A model generated the notes under the pieces. The model did not search any database. It saw only the letters and a list, made by a program, of their open reading frames with translations, and was not told the DNA's origin. This document shows positions 34,283 to 45,130 of a stretch of DNA of 64,000 bases, piece by piece. Location of the stretch: positions 124,001-188,000 of the forward strand of contig NZ_BOPZ01000002.1 in assembly GCF_018332455.1 (NCBI RefSeq), in the 5' to 3' direction. Made by a program: the position numbers and the translations under genes. Each line of letters starts with the position of its first letter. Position 1 is the stretch's first letter. The stretch comes from Clostridium polyendosporum. GTDB taxonomy: Bacteria; Bacillota; Clostridia; Clostridiales; Clostridiaceae.

Positions 34283-35431
34283 TTATACCATATCTAGAAA
34301 ATATTCAATAGCAATGGAGGATGCTCCCAAAGCTGCAGCATTCTTTCCTAAGGAAGACGGCAGCAATTCATAATGATTATCTAATTCAGGATAAGTTCTA
34401 GATGAGACTGAATTTCTAATTGAATTCAAAACCATGGAGTGTGACTCGATTATGTTGTTTCTTAAAATGACGGCTTGTGGGTTGAAAGTATTAAGAATAT
34501 TAGTCAAGCCTATGCCTAGATAGTGGCCGAAGTTTTGTAATAAATTTAAGATCTCAACATCATTCTGGTGTGCAAGATCAATAATTTCCTGATATGAAAT
34601 CGTATTGTTTTTTTTCTGAAAAGATTTTAGTAATGCTTTTTCAGAGGCATATAATTCCCAGCACCCGCGATTTCCACAACTACATTTTGGGCCGTTAAAA
34701 TCTATTGTCATGTGTCCCATTTCTCCAGAGAAACCGTTAACCCCTCTGTATAGTTCATTATTGATAATAATTCCAATTCCTATTCCAGTACTGATACTTA
34801 CATAGATGATGTTATCATAATTTTTAGCAGCACCAAATATTTTTTCTCCATACGCACCTGCATTTGCTTCATTTTCAATAAAAACAGACACATTGAACTC
34901 CTGTTGTATTAAAGTCTTTAAGTCAATATTACTCCAGTTGGAGTTTGGGGTAAAAATGATTTTTTCATTTCTATCTACAAGTCCAGGCACACATACACCT
35001 ATACCAATTAGACCGTATGAAGAATCTGGCATATGACTAATAAAGTGTTTGACAATTTTAAATAAAATATCTTTTGTTATTTCAGGAGAAGAATCCGCTA
35101 AATCATAGTACATATCAAGAACTATATTCCCCTCTAGATCTGTTAAAATGCCATTAATATAATCAACACCTATATCTATTCCTATAGAGTATCCAGCGTT
35201 TTTATTGAAAATAAGCATTACAGGTTTTCTTCCACCAGTTGACTGTCCTTGACCTATTTCGAAAATAAGCTTTTCTTCAATTAACGTGTTTACCTGTGAG
35301 GAAACAGTAGATTTATTTAATCCAGTTATTTCAGATAATTTTGCCCTTGAAATAGGTGAATTTTTAAGGATTTCATTTAATAGTAGCTTTTGATTTAATT
35401 TTTTGACTAAAGCTTGATCTGCGATATCCAT
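34283..35431 (-). CDS. xylR: Xylose repressor XylR (ROK family)
   Basis: A 382-residue ROK-family repressor, very like Bacillus XylR along its whole length (MDIADQALVKKLNQKLLL, then the helix-turn-helix SRAKLSEITGLNKSTVSSQVN at about residues 28-48, then GQSTGGRKPVML). The ROK sugar-kinase-like domain has the zinc motif CSCGNRGCWE near residue 250. Xylose should release it from DNA. Its classical operator, a 9-7-9 inverted repeat, is at 35599-35623 between this gene and xylA. AAAGGAG is seen upstream on the minus strand. Likely targets are its own gene, xylA-xylB and perhaps the symporter. High similarity to Bacilli suggests transfer. Confidence 0.93.
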   Translation of the reverse strand: MDIADQALVKKLNQKLLLNEILKNSPISRAKLSEITGLNKSTVSSQVNTLIEEKLIFEIGQGQSTGGRKPVMLIFNKNAGYSIGIDIGVDYINGILTDLEGNIVLDMYYDLADSSPEITKDILFKIVKHFISHMPDSSYGLIGIGVCVPGLVDRNEKIIFTPNSNWSNIDLKTLIQQEFNVSVFIENEANAGAYGEKIFGAAKNYDNIIYVSISTGIGIGIIINNELYRGVNGFSGEMGHMTIDFNGPKCSCGNRGCWELYASEKALLKSFQKKNNTISYQEIIDLAHQNDVEILNLLQNFGHYLGIGLTNILNTFNPQAVILRNNIIESHSMVLNSIRNSVSSRTYPELDNHYELLPSSLGKNAAALGASSIAIEYFLDMV

Positions 35432-35598
35432 TTTACTTACTCCTTTTGTAAACTTTTAAATCATAGTATTTTCTTTTAAAGATTTTCCGTTAAAAATGCA
35501 TTGAATAATCCACCTTTCTTTTATTATAACTAAAATAAACTAAAAAATCTTGAAGATTATTGAAAAAAATGATTGTTTCTGTGTACAATACCATCTAT

Positions 35599-35623
35599 TT
35601 AGTTTGTAGACCCGACAAACTAA
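35599..35623. promoter_or_regulatory. XylR operator
   Basis: TTAGTTTGT - 7 bases - ACAAACTAA is a perfect inverted repeat identical in its arms to the known Bacillus xyl operator. It lies 168 bases before the xylR start (minus strand) and about 530 bases before xylA. Confidence 0.9.
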
Positions 35624-35730
35624 GAATAATCCTTAATTGCAAAATTGTAAATTCCTATTACCAGCTTTTATATTCGCTTACTAGTAAGCAGTACTACTTT
35701 TGGCTTCTAAGATTTATTTCATCGGGATAA

Positions 35731-35970
35731 TTTCTAAGTATATGTCCAGTTGTACTTCTTCTATATAGAAACCTCTTATATAATGAAGCCATTCAAACTT
35801 TAATAAAAAAGAAAGTTAAGAATCATGGAAAGTTATACATCATCAGTTTAGGCTCAGTAGTTGGTGTAGGATATTCAACAACTTTGATACCCAGTATTGA
35901 TGAGGTAATAAGTATATTATCTTGGGTTATTATTAGGCTTATCAACTTTAGATATATTGGTGCTCAATAG
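35731..35970 (+). pseudogene. Possible remnant of a membrane protein gene
   Basis: An open frame without a start codon reads FLSICPVVLL, then EAIQTLIKKKVKNHGKLYI and ISLGSVVGVGYSTTLIPSI, ending in FRYIGAQ-stop. Two hydrophobic stretches suggest a membrane protein tail. I do not recognise the family. It may be debris left when xylR and its operator were placed upstream of xylA. Confidence 0.3.
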
Positions 35971-36036
35971 TAAGTATATTAACTGTATTATTTATTTTAT
36001 ATAACCGAAAGAAAATTAAAAAAACTTTTGAAAAAA

Positions 36037-36072
36037 CTTTGTAAAATACTTTGTAAAATAGTTTATAAAAGT
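36037..36072 (+). repeat. Three tandem 12-base repeats upstream of the xylA promoter
   Basis: CTTTGTAAAATA occurs twice exactly (36037-36048, 36049-36060), followed by GTTTATAAAAGT (36061-36072). They abut the -35 box. The 12-base period is close to one helical turn, as for an activator or repressor binding cooperatively; the second ROK protein (43594) is a candidate binder. Confidence 0.6.
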
Positions 36073-36074
36073 AA

Positions 36075-36103
36075 TTGAAAAAGTTTCATACCAATGTTAT
36101 ACT
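36075..36103 (+). promoter_or_regulatory. Sigma-A-type promoter of xylA
   Basis: TTGAAA (36075-36080), a 17-base spacer, and TATACT (36098-36103), giving a start of transcription near 36110, about 45 bases before the xylA start codon. Confidence 0.7.
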
Positions 36104-36154
36104 TATATTGTAAATTAAATATTAATTGTAAATTAAAAATGAGAGGTGTTAAAT

Positions 36155-37477
36155 ATGAACAAATATTTTCCTAATGTTTCTAAAGTAAAATACGAAGGTC
36201 CAAAATCAACAAATCCTTTTGCATTTAAGTACTACAATCCATATGAAGTAATTGGTGGAAAGACAATGAAAGAACATTTAAGATTTTCATTATCTTACTG
36301 GCATACTTTAACTGCTGGTGGTTCAGATCCTTTTGGAGTTGCAACTGCGGTTAGACCATGGGATGGTCAAAATGATGATATGGCTTTAGCAAAAGCTAGA
36401 ATGGAAGCTGCTTTTGAACTTATGGACAAGTTAGATATCGAATATTTCTGTTTCCATGATAGAGATATTGCACCAGAAGGAAAAACTTTAGCAGAAACTA
36501 ATGAGAAGCTTGATGAAATCGTTTCACAATGTAAAGAATTAATGAAAAAATATAACAAGAAACTATTATGGGGAACAGCAAATTGTTTCTCAAGTCCAAG
36601 ATATGTTCATGGTGCGGGTACTACATGTAATGCAGAAGTTTTTGCTTATGCAGCAGCCCAAATTAAAAAAGCTCTTGAAGTAACAAAAGAATTAGGTGGT
36701 GAAGGCTACGTATTCTGGGGTGGACGTGAAGGTTACGAAACTTTATTAAATACAAATATGGAATTAGAGTTAGATAATTTTGCTAGATTACTTCAAATGG
36801 CTGTTGATTACGCTAAAGAAATAGGATTTACAGGTCAATTCCTTATAGAACCAAAACCAAAGGAACCTACAAAGCACCAATATGATTTTGATACAGCAAC
36901 AGTTTTAGGATTCCTTAGAAAGTATAATCTAGAAAAGCATTTTAAAATAAATATAGAAGCGAATCATGCTACTTTAGCACAACACACTTTCCAACATGAA
37001 CTTCATGTAGCAAGAATTAATAATGTTTTAGGAAGCGTAGATGCTAATCAAGGAGATCCAATGCTTGGATGGGATACAGATCAATTCCCTACAAATGTAT
37101 ACGATACCACTTTAGCGATGTATGAAATACTTAAGAATGGAGGAATTGCACCAGGTGGATTAAACTTTGACTCAAAAGTTAGAAGAGCATCTTTTGAAGC
37201 AGAAGATTTATTCTTAGCATATATAGCAGGAATGGATACATTCGCTAAAGGATTAACAGTTGCATATAATCTTCTACAAAATGGTGATTTAGAAAAGTTC
37301 ATGGAAGAAAGATATTCAAGCTTTAACGAAGGAATAGGTAAGGAAATTGTAGAAGGTAAAGTTGGACTTAAAGAGTTAGAAAAACATGCATTATCTAATA
37401 ATATTATAGTTAACAAATCAGGAAGACAGGAATTACTTGAAAGTATAGTTAACCAATATATATTTGAAGGTAAGTAA
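36155..37477 (+). CDS. xylA: Xylose isomerase
   Basis: Converts D-xylose to D-xylulose. The 440 residues fit class II enzymes. Active-site H101 and D104 lie in [10 protein letters not shown], with metal-binding segments [16 protein letters not shown] (about 230), [12 protein letters not shown] (about 268) and SVDANQGD (about 295). AGAGGTG upstream sets the ATG at 36155; a GTG at 36146 overlaps that site and is rejected. First gene of the xylA-xylB-tal-tkt unit, with a clear promoter just upstream. A hairpin follows before xylB. Confidence 0.97.
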   Translation: MNKYFPNVSKVKYEGPKSTNPFAFKYYNPYEVIGGKTMKEHLRFSLSYWHTLTAGGSDPFGVATAVRPWDGQNDDMALAKARMEAAFELMDKLDIEYFCFHDRDIAPEGKTLAETNEKLDEIVSQCKELMKKYNKKLLWGTANCFSSPRYVHGAGTTCNAEVFAYAAAQIKKALEVTKELGGEGYVFWGGREGYETLLNTNMELELDNFARLLQMAVDYAKEIGFTGQFLIEPKPKEPTKHQYDFDTATVLGFLRKYNLEKHFKINIEANHATLAQHTFQHELHVARINNVLGSVDANQGDPMLGWDTDQFPTNVYDTTLAMYEILKNGGIAPGGLNFDSKVRRASFEAEDLFLAYIAGMDTFAKGLTVAYNLLQNGDLEKFMEERYSSFNEGIGKEIVEGKVGLKELEKHALSNNIIVNKSGRQELLESIVNQYIFEGK

Positions 37478-37484
37478 TGTTAAG

Positions 37485-37516
37485 TATAGAGACAGTATTT
37501 TAAAACTGTCTCTATA
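37485..37516 (+). terminator. Intercistronic hairpin between xylA and xylB
   Basis: TATAGAGACAGT / ACTGTCTCTATA, a perfect 12-bp stem with an 8-base loop and only a weak T tract. Likely a partial terminator or stabiliser that keeps xylA message above xylB. Confidence 0.7.
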
Positions 37517-37561
37517 TTAATATAGGTGTTTACAAATTCAATAGTAAGGAGATGGTTATTT

Positions 37562-39058
37562 ATGAATTGTTTAGGAATAGATTTAGGAACTTCTTCTGTT
37601 AAGATTATTATAATGGATGGAACTGGTAAGGTCGTTGAAAGCACTTCTAAAAGTTATGATGTTAGTTATCCTGCAGTTGGTTGGGCAGAACAAAATCCAG
37701 AGGATTGGTGGAACGGCACTAAAGAAGGAATTAAAGAATTGTTAAGTAGAGGTAGTGTAAAGCCAGAGGAAATTAACGGGATAAGTTTTAGTGGACAAAT
37801 GCATGGCTTAGTTTTACTTGATGAAAAAAATGAAGTTCTAATGCCTGCAATTCTATGGTGTGACCAAAGAACACAAAAACAATGTGATTACCTAAATAAT
37901 GAGTTTGGCCAAGATAAGATCTCAAAATATACAGGAAATAAAGCTTTAACAGGATTTACAATACCTAAGGTGCTATGGGTTAAAGAGAATAAACCAGAAA
38001 TATATAGCAAGGTAGCACATATGATGCTTCCAAAGGATTATATAAGTTTTAAGCTTACAGGTAGCTTTGCTTCAGATGTATCAGATGCGTCTGGAACAGT
38101 AATGTTCGACGTAGAAAATAGAAAATGGTCTGAAGCAATGTTAGATTTATTAGAGATAGATGAAAAGGTTTTACCTAAGGTTTATGAATCTTGGGAAGTT
38201 GTGGGAAAAGTATCTAAAGAAGCTTCTAAGGAAACAGGATTATCTACAGAAACCTTAGTAATGGCTGGTGCAGGAGATCAAGCTGCAGGTGCAGTAGGAA
38301 CAGGTACAGTAGATGCGGGAGTATTGTCAGTTGCACTTGGAACTTCTGGAGTAGTTTTTGCTTGTGACGAAAAATTCTCTGTAGATAAGGAAAATAGGCT
38401 TCATTCCTTTTGCCATTCAAATGGAAAGTGGCATCAAATGGGAGTTATGCTTTCTGCAGCATCTTGTTTACAATGGTGGGTAGATAACGTTAATACAGAT
38501 GCTGATGGAAATGTTTTTGAAAAGCTGCTTTCTGAAGCTGAGGATTCTCCAGTAGGTAGCAATAGATTATTATTCTTACCGTATCTTATGGGAGAAAGAA
38601 CTCCTCACAGTGACGCAAATGCAAAAGGAAGCTTTATAGGATTAAATATCACTCATAAAAGAGGAGATATGACAAGATCTATTTTAGAGGGCGTTTGCTT
38701 TGGTCTTAGGGATTCTTTAGAAATATTAAAAAGCCTTAATGTGGAAGTTAAGGAAGTAAGAGTTAGCGGTGGAGGTTCTAAGAGTAAGCTTTGGAGACAA
38801 ATACTTGCAGATATATTTAACTTAAATGTAAATGTAATAAATTCAAAGGAAGGTCCAGCATACGGAGCAGCTATATTAGCAGCAGTAGGATGTGGATTGT
38901 ATAACACTGTAGATGAAGCTTGTAAGGAGTTAATAAATATAACAGATAGAACAGAACCAATAAAAGAAAATGTAGAAAACTATAATAAGATTTACAATGT
39001 ATATTCATCATTGTATGGCTGTTTAAAAGACAAGTTTGAAGAAATAAGTAATTTATAA
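37562..39058 (+). CDS. xylB: Xylulokinase
   Basis: Phosphorylates D-xylulose to xylulose-5-phosphate. A 498-residue FGGY-family kinase: [20 protein letters not shown] at the N-terminus, [12 protein letters not shown] with the substrate motif near residue 78, [15 protein letters not shown] near 235, and [18 protein letters not shown] near 400. AAGGAG sets the ATG at 37562; the open frame begins 12 codons earlier but without a ribosome site. Second gene of the pentose operon; transaldolase starts 25 bases after it. Confidence 0.96.
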   Translation: MNCLGIDLGTSSVKIIIMDGTGKVVESTSKSYDVSYPAVGWAEQNPEDWWNGTKEGIKELLSRGSVKPEEINGISFSGQMHGLVLLDEKNEVLMPAILWCDQRTQKQCDYLNNEFGQDKISKYTGNKALTGFTIPKVLWVKENKPEIYSKVAHMMLPKDYISFKLTGSFASDVSDASGTVMFDVENRKWSEAMLDLLEIDEKVLPKVYESWEVVGKVSKEASKETGLSTETLVMAGAGDQAAGAVGTGTVDAGVLSVALGTSGVVFACDEKFSVDKENRLHSFCHSNGKWHQMGVMLSAASCLQWWVDNVNTDADGNVFEKLLSEAEDSPVGSNRLLFLPYLMGERTPHSDANAKGSFIGLNITHKRGDMTRSILEGVCFGLRDSLEILKSLNVEVKEVRVSGGGSKSKLWRQILADIFNLNVNVINSKEGPAYGAAILAAVGCGLYNTVDEACKELINITDRTEPIKENVENYNKIYNVYSSLYGCLKDKFEEISNL

Positions 39059-39083
39059 AATATTATTATCAGGAGGACTAAAA

Positions 39084-39731
39084 ATGAAATTATTTATTGA
39101 TACTGCAAATGTAGATGAAATAAGGAAAGCTAATGACATAGGGGTTATTTGTGGTGTTACTACAAATCCTTCATTAATAGCAAGAGAAGGAAGAGACTTC
39201 AAGGAGGTAGTAACAGAAATAACTACTATAGTAGACGGACCAATAAGTGCAGAGGTAATTAGTTTAGAGTCAGAAGGAATGGTTAAAGAAGCAAGAGAGC
39301 TTGCTAAAATACACAAAAATATCATAATAAAAATTCCTATAACAATAGAAGGATTAAAGGCTGTAACAATACTTACAGCAGAAGGAATAAAGACAAATGT
39401 TACTTTAATTTTTTCAGCATCTCAGGCGCTTATGGCTGCAAGAGCAGGTGCAACCTATGTAAGCCCATTTGTAGGAAGATTGGATGATATAAATTCTGAT
39501 GGAATGGTATTAATAAAAGACATAGTTGAAATATTTAAGCTTCATAATCTAAAAACAGAAATAATAGCAGCAAGTATAAGAAATTCAATGCACGTAGTAA
39601 ATGCAGCAAAAGCTGGCTGTCATATAGCTACAGTTCCATATAAAGTTCTTCTGGATAATACTAAACATCCGTTAACAGATGCAGGTATAGAAAGATTTCT
39701 AAAGGATTGGGAGACAGTAGCAAACAAGTAA
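39084..39731 (+). CDS. Transaldolase, short (TalC/MipB-like) type
   Basis: A 215-residue TIM-barrel enzyme with Schiff-base lysine K83 in [11 protein letters not shown], plus [11 protein letters not shown] at the N-terminus and GVTTNPSLI near residue 24. Short transaldolases either transfer dihydroxyacetone units in the pentose phosphate pathway or act as fructose-6-phosphate aldolases. Position between xylulokinase and transketolase supports the transaldolase role. AGGAGG precedes the ATG. A second, clearly different member is at 63277-63960. Confidence 0.92.
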   Translation: MKLFIDTANVDEIRKANDIGVICGVTTNPSLIAREGRDFKEVVTEITTIVDGPISAEVISLESEGMVKEARELAKIHKNIIIKIPITIEGLKAVTILTAEGIKTNVTLIFSASQALMAARAGATYVSPFVGRLDDINSDGMVLIKDIVEIFKLHNLKTEIIAASIRNSMHVVNAAKAGCHIATVPYKVLLDNTKHPLTDAGIERFLKDWETVANK

Positions 39732-39763
39732 CATTTTATAAAGAATAGGGAGTTGGCGAAGAT

Positions 39764-41755
39764 ATGAAGAATACTGATCAGTTAATAGTAAGCAATATAA
39801 GAATATTGTCAGCGGAGATGGTGCAAAAATCAAATTCAGGTCATCCAGGGTTACCAATGGGAGCAGCTCCTATGGCATATGCTTTATGGGCTAAAAATAT
39901 GAAACATAATCCATACAACACTAAATGGATAGGAAGAGATAGATTTGTACTTTCAGCTGGGCATGGTTCGGCGTTAATTTATTCATTATTGCATTTATTT
40001 AATTATGAATTATCTATAGAGGATTTAAAGAAATTCCGTCAATGGGAGAGTAAGACTCCTGGACATCCTGAGTATGGACATACCGTAGGTATAGAGACTA
40101 CTACAGGACCATTGGGTCAAGGTATAGCTAATGCAGTAGGTATGGCTATGGCGGAACAGTATCTTGCTGCTAAATTTAACAAGCCAGGATTTGAGATAAT
40201 AGATAACTATACATTTGCTTTAACAGGTGATGGCTGTTTAATGGAAGGAGTAGCATTAGAAGCAATATCTTTAGCTGGAACATTAGGACTTGGAAAGCTT
40301 ATACTTCTATATGATTGCAATAATATAACCATAGAAGGTAGCACAGATATAGCTTTTACAGAAGATGTAGAAAAGAAGTTTGAAGCTTGTGGTTGGCATG
40401 CAGTAAAAGTTGAAGATGGTAACGACGTAGATTCAATAGATAAGGCTATAAAGATGGCAAAAGCAGAAAAAGAAAAACCAAGTATTGTAATAGTAAAAAC
40501 TCAAATAGGATATGGATGTCCAGCAAAGCAGGGAAAATCATCAGCTCACGGCGAGCCTTTAGGTGTAGAAAATATAAAAGCAGCAAAAGAATTTTTAGGA
40601 TGGAATTATGAAGAAGAATTCCATGTGCCAGATGAAGTAAAGTCTCATTTACATGAAGTAACAGAACAATTGAAGGGTGAAGAAGAAAAATGGGAGAAGC
40701 TAAAGGAAGGATATGATAAGGAGTATCCAGAGCTTTCAAAAGAATTAGAACTTTGGTTAAGTGGCAAGGGAGCAGTAGATTTGGATAAGGAAGAAAGCTT
40801 ATGGAGTTTTGAAAAACCTATGGCTACAAGAGCTTCTTCAGGAATTATAATAAATAAATTAGCTTCTTTAGTTCCAAACCTTATCGGAGGTTCTGCAGAT
40901 TTAGCTCCATCTACTAAAACATATATGGAAGGAAAAGGCGACTTTTCAAAAGAAAACAGAGCAGGGGCAAATCTTCATTTTGGAATAAGAGAACATGCTA
41001 TGGCTGCTATAGCCAATGGAATGACTGTATATGGTGGATTAAAAACTTTTGTAGCAACCTTCTTTGTATTTAGTGACTACATGAAAGGTGCTATGCGCTT
41101 ATCTGCTCTTATGAAATTGCCAGTAGTTTATGTTCTTACCCATGACAGTATAGGTGTAGGGGAAGACGGTCCTACCCATGAACCAATTGAACAGCTAGCA
41201 TCCCTAAGAAGTATACCAAATATGACAGTTTACAGACCAGCAGATTCAAAAGAAACAGCAGCCGCTTGGGACTATGCTCTAACAAAGGCAGATGGACCAA
41301 CCTGCTTAGTTTTAACAAGACAAGATTTACCACTGTATAAAGAAACAGGACTAGAAGCATTAAAGGGTGCATATATACTGAAAGATTCAAAGAAAGATAT
41401 AGCAGATATTATACTGATGGCAACAGGTTCAGAAGTGGAACTTATATATAAGGCTGCAGAAATCTTAGAAGAAAAAGGTATCGATGCTAGAGTAGTAAGT
41501 ATGCCTTCACTAGAATTATTTGAAAGACAAAGTGAAGAATATAAAGAAAAAATACTACCTAAGAAGGTAAGAAATAGGTTAGCTGTAGAAGCAGCATCAT
41601 CCTTTGGATGGCATAAATACGTAGGTCTAGACGGCAATGTTATCTCTATAGATCATTTTGGCGCTTCTGCACCAGCGAAAATCTTATTTGAGGAATTTGG
41701 ATTTACAGTAAAAAATGTAGTAGAAAAAGCATTAGAAATAATTACTAAGAAATAA
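39764..41755 (+). CDS. tkt: Transketolase, full length
   Basis: Thiamine-diphosphate enzyme moving two-carbon units between sugar phosphates, here routing xylulose-5-phosphate to glycolysis. The 663 residues include the ThDP motif [13 protein letters not shown] ... LYDCNN near residue 155, the catalytic-glutamate segment [12 protein letters not shown] near 405, and [18 protein letters not shown] near 455. It starts 32 bases after the transaldolase. A split transketolase is encoded separately at 58896-60668. Confidence 0.97.
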   Translation: MKNTDQLIVSNIRILSAEMVQKSNSGHPGLPMGAAPMAYALWAKNMKHNPYNTKWIGRDRFVLSAGHGSALIYSLLHLFNYELSIEDLKKFRQWESKTPGHPEYGHTVGIETTTGPLGQGIANAVGMAMAEQYLAAKFNKPGFEIIDNYTFALTGDGCLMEGVALEAISLAGTLGLGKLILLYDCNNITIEGSTDIAFTEDVEKKFEACGWHAVKVEDGNDVDSIDKAIKMAKAEKEKPSIVIVKTQIGYGCPAKQGKSSAHGEPLGVENIKAAKEFLGWNYEEEFHVPDEVKSHLHEVTEQLKGEEEKWEKLKEGYDKEYPELSKELELWLSGKGAVDLDKEESLWSFEKPMATRASSGIIINKLASLVPNLIGGSADLAPSTKTYMEGKGDFSKENRAGANLHFGIREHAMAAIANGMTVYGGLKTFVATFFVFSDYMKGAMRLSALMKLPVVYVLTHDSIGVGEDGPTHEPIEQLASLRSIPNMTVYRPADSKETAAAWDYALTKADGPTCLVLTRQDLPLYKETGLEALKGAYILKDSKKDIADIILMATGSEVELIYKAAEILEEKGIDARVVSMPSLELFERQSEEYKEKILPKKVRNRLAVEAASSFGWHKYVGLDGNVISIDHFGASAPAKILFEEFGFTVKNVVEKALEIITKK

Positions 41756-41797
41756 ATTTAATAATTATATATAATGTGAATTTTTGTACTTCAATGT

Positions 41798-41834
41798 ACA
41801 TGCAAGCTGGAGGGTTAATCTTTAGCTTGTATGT
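41798..41834 (+). terminator. Probable terminator after the xyl-tkt operon
   Basis: ACATGCAAGCT / AGCTTGTATGT stem with one mismatch pair and a 15-base loop, followed by AT-rich sequence. The next 300 bases up to galM hold no other feature I can name. Confidence 0.55.
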
Positions 41835-42141
41835 ATATAAATTTCTTTGTTAATTTGTATAAAATTAAAATTGTTCAAAAATTATAAACGATGATTAAGT
41901 TTTAGTGAAGTAATAATATTTAGTGAAATTTTAATAAATATTCATATCTTATAAAGTGATCTATAGTAGTATATCTTAGTAAATTAATTTGGGATGATAA
42001 AGTTTATATAAAAATCATAATATTTATGTTTAATACAAATTTTGATAAATATAAAGATTTTCGGTAAAAGAGTAGATATTAATATTTAGATATTCCAGTA
42101 TTTTTATAAGCGGTAATTCATTTATGGAAGGGGAACGTATA

Positions 42142-43200
42142 ATGGGAATTACAAGAAGCTTTTATGGAAAGACATTAGAGGGAAAAGAGGTGGATATTTT
42201 TACTCTTTCTAACGATAATGGTATGGTGGTGAAAATATCAAATTACGGTGGTATAGTTGTATCACTTATTGTACCTGATAAAAATGGCAAACTTGATGAT
42301 GTTGTATTAGGATACGATAGGTTGGATGGTTATCTTAAAAACGGGTCTTTTTTTGGTGCGATTATAGGACGGCATGCAAATAGAATTGAAAATGCAAGTT
42401 TTGAAATTAACGGTGTAGTATATAATGTAACAAAGAATGAAGGAGAGAATCAGTTGCACGGTGGACTTATAGGATTTCACAAAGTTGTGTGGCGAGCAGA
42501 GATAGTAAGAAAAGGACAAGATGAATGCCTTCAACTTTCTTATATTAGTAAAGATGGTGAGGAAGGTTATCCTGGAAACCTTGATGTTAAAGTTATATAT
42601 ACACTAACTGATGACAATGCCCTTAGAATTGATTATCTTGCAATTTCAGATAAGGATACGGTGGTGAATTTAACAAATCACTCGTATTTTAATCTATCAG
42701 GCCACGCATCCGGAGATATTCTAAAACATGAAGTTATGATTGATGCAGATAGATTTACAGTAAATGATAAGTATAGTATTCCAACAGGAGAAATAAGAAG
42801 AGTGAAAGGAACTCTAATGGATTTCACTAAGTTAACACCAATAGAATCAGGAATATTTAGTGAATATGAACAAATAGCCTTTGGACATGGTTATGACCAT
42901 AACTGGGTGTTGAATGTAAGTGGAGAAAAAGCAGAGAAGGCTGCTGAAGTATTTGATGCATCCAATGGAAGATTGATGGAAGTTTATACAACTAAACCAG
43001 GGATACAACTGTATACTGGAAATTATCTTGACGAATCTGAATGTTGCAAAGATAGTGCTCGATACGTTAAAAACAGTGGTTTGTGCCTTGAGACTCAGTA
43101 TTTTCCTAATTCAGTAAAACATGAGCATTTTCCTTCCCCGATATTAAAGGCAGGAGAGCGATATAATCACACAACTATGTATAAATTTTTAACTAGGTAA
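42142..43200 (+). CDS. galM: Aldose 1-epimerase (mutarotase)
   Basis: Interconverts alpha and beta anomers of aldoses. The 352-residue protein carries NGENQLHGG-type sequence (NEGENQLHGGLIGFHKVVW, near residue 95, base His), VNLTNHSYFNLSGH near 180 (acid His) and the GHGYDHNWVLN segment near 255. AAGGGGAA sets the ATG at 42142, not the earlier in-frame ATG at 42124. It follows the xylose genes, consistent with speeding xylose anomerisation for XylA. Confidence 0.93.
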   Translation: MGITRSFYGKTLEGKEVDIFTLSNDNGMVVKISNYGGIVVSLIVPDKNGKLDDVVLGYDRLDGYLKNGSFFGAIIGRHANRIENASFEINGVVYNVTKNEGENQLHGGLIGFHKVVWRAEIVRKGQDECLQLSYISKDGEEGYPGNLDVKVIYTLTDDNALRIDYLAISDKDTVVNLTNHSYFNLSGHASGDILKHEVMIDADRFTVNDKYSIPTGEIRRVKGTLMDFTKLTPIESGIFSEYEQIAFGHGYDHNWVLNVSGEKAEKAAEVFDASNGRLMEVYTTKPGIQLYTGNYLDESECCKDSARYVKNSGLCLETQYFPNSVKHEHFPSPILKAGERYNHTTMYKFLTR

Positions 43201-43593
43201 CATATTACCATTGATCATAAAAAGCCATCCTTCATAGTAAGTTTTACCTGCAAATCAATTTTACATCACAAAAAAGTGGGTTTTATATTTTTCAGAATAA
43301 TAAATTCTTAAAAACTAATGTTTTAATTATTCTGATTTTAGATGTCCGTAGGCTAGGTCTTTGAATATATAGAAATGTTTTATAATACAAAAAGACTATA
43401 TCATATATAAAAGCATTTTTATGCACTTTGTAAGAAGGATTTAAAAAGTTGTTTAAAAAGTATTTTTTTATGTTATAATAAAGTCAATCAATATATTTTA
43501 AACGAGTAATTCTATAGTTTTTTTATATAAGATAGTGTAAAATTGTACCTAGGGTATGATACCTAAATATTATATTAGATAAATGGTGATAAA
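43201..43593. other. Gap between galM and the second ROK gene
   Basis: AT-rich, no gene. A promoter-like TTGTTT ... TATAAT pair (TATAAT at about 43474-43479, spacing 19) may serve the ROK gene. No terminator of the usual type is obvious after galM, though CTACCATTGATC-type sequence has weak pairing. Confidence 0.4.
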
Positions 43594-44757
43594 ATGCTTA
43601 TTTTAGATCAAAGTGCTATAAAAGTAAATAACAGAAAAAGGATATTAAGATTATTATCTGAACAAAGAGAACTTACAAAACAAGATATTGCTAGGATTCT
43701 AGATATAAGTATTCCTACAGTTTCTACTATAGTAGCAGAACTTATAGTAGAAGGAATATTAGAAGAAGCTGGTATAGCTAGCTCCACAGGGGGAAGAAAA
43801 CCGATAATATTGAGGTTTATTCCTACTTCATACTTTTCTCTAGGTGTGGATTTATGTGAAGACTTTGTAAGAGTAATACTTACAGATTTAGATAGTACTA
43901 TACTTAAAGATGTTAAAGTTCAGATAGAAGATTTAGATTTTAATAATCTCTTAGATATCATAAAGTCTACAGTAAAAGAAATTTTAAAAGATAGTCATAT
44001 AGAAATTTCCAAGGTATTAGGTCTAGGAATTTCTCTTCCAGGTATAGTAAATAATATGGAGCTTAAATTAGACATTGCTCCTAATTTTAATTTAAGAGAG
44101 TTAGATTTTAAGCCTTTAAAAGCTGAGCTAAATATTCCAATTTTTATTGAAAATGAAGCCAATGCAGGTGCTTTAGGAGAAGCTATTCTTGGAATAGCTA
44201 AGGAAATGGATAATCTCATTTATATTTCCATAACTGAAGGAATTGGTGGAGGAATAATTTTTAAGCAAGAGGTTCATAGAGGTAGGAATAGTAAAGCTGG
44301 AGAAATAGGACATATGACTATAGATAAATTTGGCAAAGTCTGTAGCTGTGGTAAGAAAGGTTGCTGGGAAACTACTGCTTCTAAAAGAGCTCTTATTAAA
44401 TATTATGAAGAATTAACTTCCGCAAAAGTAAAGAATATAAAAATCATATTTGATAAGTATAAAATGGGAGAGGATGAAGCTTTTAAAGCTTTGGAAATAT
44501 ATTCAGAGGAACTGGCGATAGGCATTCAAAACCTCATATATATATTTAATCCAGATTATATAGTTATAGGTGGAGAGATAAGTCGTTATGAAGATATATT
44601 GCTTCCTTTATTAGAAAAGAAAATCTTTTCTGAATGTCATTTATATAATAGTAGTGATGTTAAACTTTTATTTGCAAAACTTAAGGAGGATTCCAATATA
44701 TTAGGAGCTTCACTTATGCCTATTACAGAAGCTTTTGGATTTAACAATATAATGTAG
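43594..44757 (+). CDS. ROK-family transcriptional regulator
   Basis: A 387-residue ROK regulator: N-terminal helix-turn-helix LTKQDIARILDISIPTVSTIV (about residues 28-48), then a sugar-kinase-like domain with GLGISLPGIV near 147 and the zinc motif CSCGKKGCWE near 250. It is clearly different from the XylR at 34283. No strong ribosome site; AAATGGTGATAAA precedes the ATG. Position after xylA-xylB-tal-tkt-galM suggests it may be the native clostridial pentose regulator. The 12-base repeats before xylA are a possible target; this is inference. Confidence 0.87.
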   Translation: MLILDQSAIKVNNRKRILRLLSEQRELTKQDIARILDISIPTVSTIVAELIVEGILEEAGIASSTGGRKPIILRFIPTSYFSLGVDLCEDFVRVILTDLDSTILKDVKVQIEDLDFNNLLDIIKSTVKEILKDSHIEISKVLGLGISLPGIVNNMELKLDIAPNFNLRELDFKPLKAELNIPIFIENEANAGALGEAILGIAKEMDNLIYISITEGIGGGIIFKQEVHRGRNSKAGEIGHMTIDKFGKVCSCGKKGCWETTASKRALIKYYEELTSAKVKNIKIIFDKYKMGEDEAFKALEIYSEELAIGIQNLIYIFNPDYIVIGGEISRYEDILLPLLEKKIFSECHLYNSSDVKLLFAKLKEDSNILGASLMPITEAFGFNNIM

Positions 44758-44816
44758 ATTTTAAGAATGGAAGATAATTATGAATTTTGAGGTATAAAAT
44801 CTATGTCACACAAATG

Positions 44817-44858
44817 GGATACTGAGCAACTCCCTTTACAGGGAGTTGCTCAGTATCC
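44817..44858. terminator. Perfect 19-bp hairpin after the ROK gene
   Basis: GGATACTGAGCAACTCCCT (44817-44835) pairs exactly with 44840-44858 around a TTAC loop. It is the longest perfect stem in the window. There is no T run on either side, so it may be a transcript 3' end, a mobile-element end or a cruciform-forming palindrome. A short open frame running through it is not credible as a gene. The sequence up to 45130 holds nothing else. Confidence 0.7.
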
Positions 44859-45130
44859 TGGAGAATCTTCTGTTCTCAATCAGAGAATAGAAGGTAATCG
44901 ACTGTTGGGAAATACGAGTAAATTAATTTTAAAAGATATGTTTATGATTTTAGAATTAAATAGGTTTGAACATGGTGTATTAAAACAACTGAGGTTTGCG
45001 CTTTATGGTGTACCAAAGTTATGGCAAGGTGTATACGTTTAAATAGTGGAATAGGCGTTATTTTATAAGATATCCGATGCGTTATACCAGCTTATATCAT
45101 TAAGTGATTAATAGTACAGAGGTGATATTA

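Noticed and set aside
36037-36072. CRISPR-like array
   Set aside because: Three 12-base units without spacers next to a promoter; nothing resembling CRISPR repeats or cas genes occurs in the window.
44803-45042. 79-codon open frame on the plus strand
   Set aside because: It runs through a perfect 19-bp hairpin, has no ribosome site and no recognisable protein pattern.
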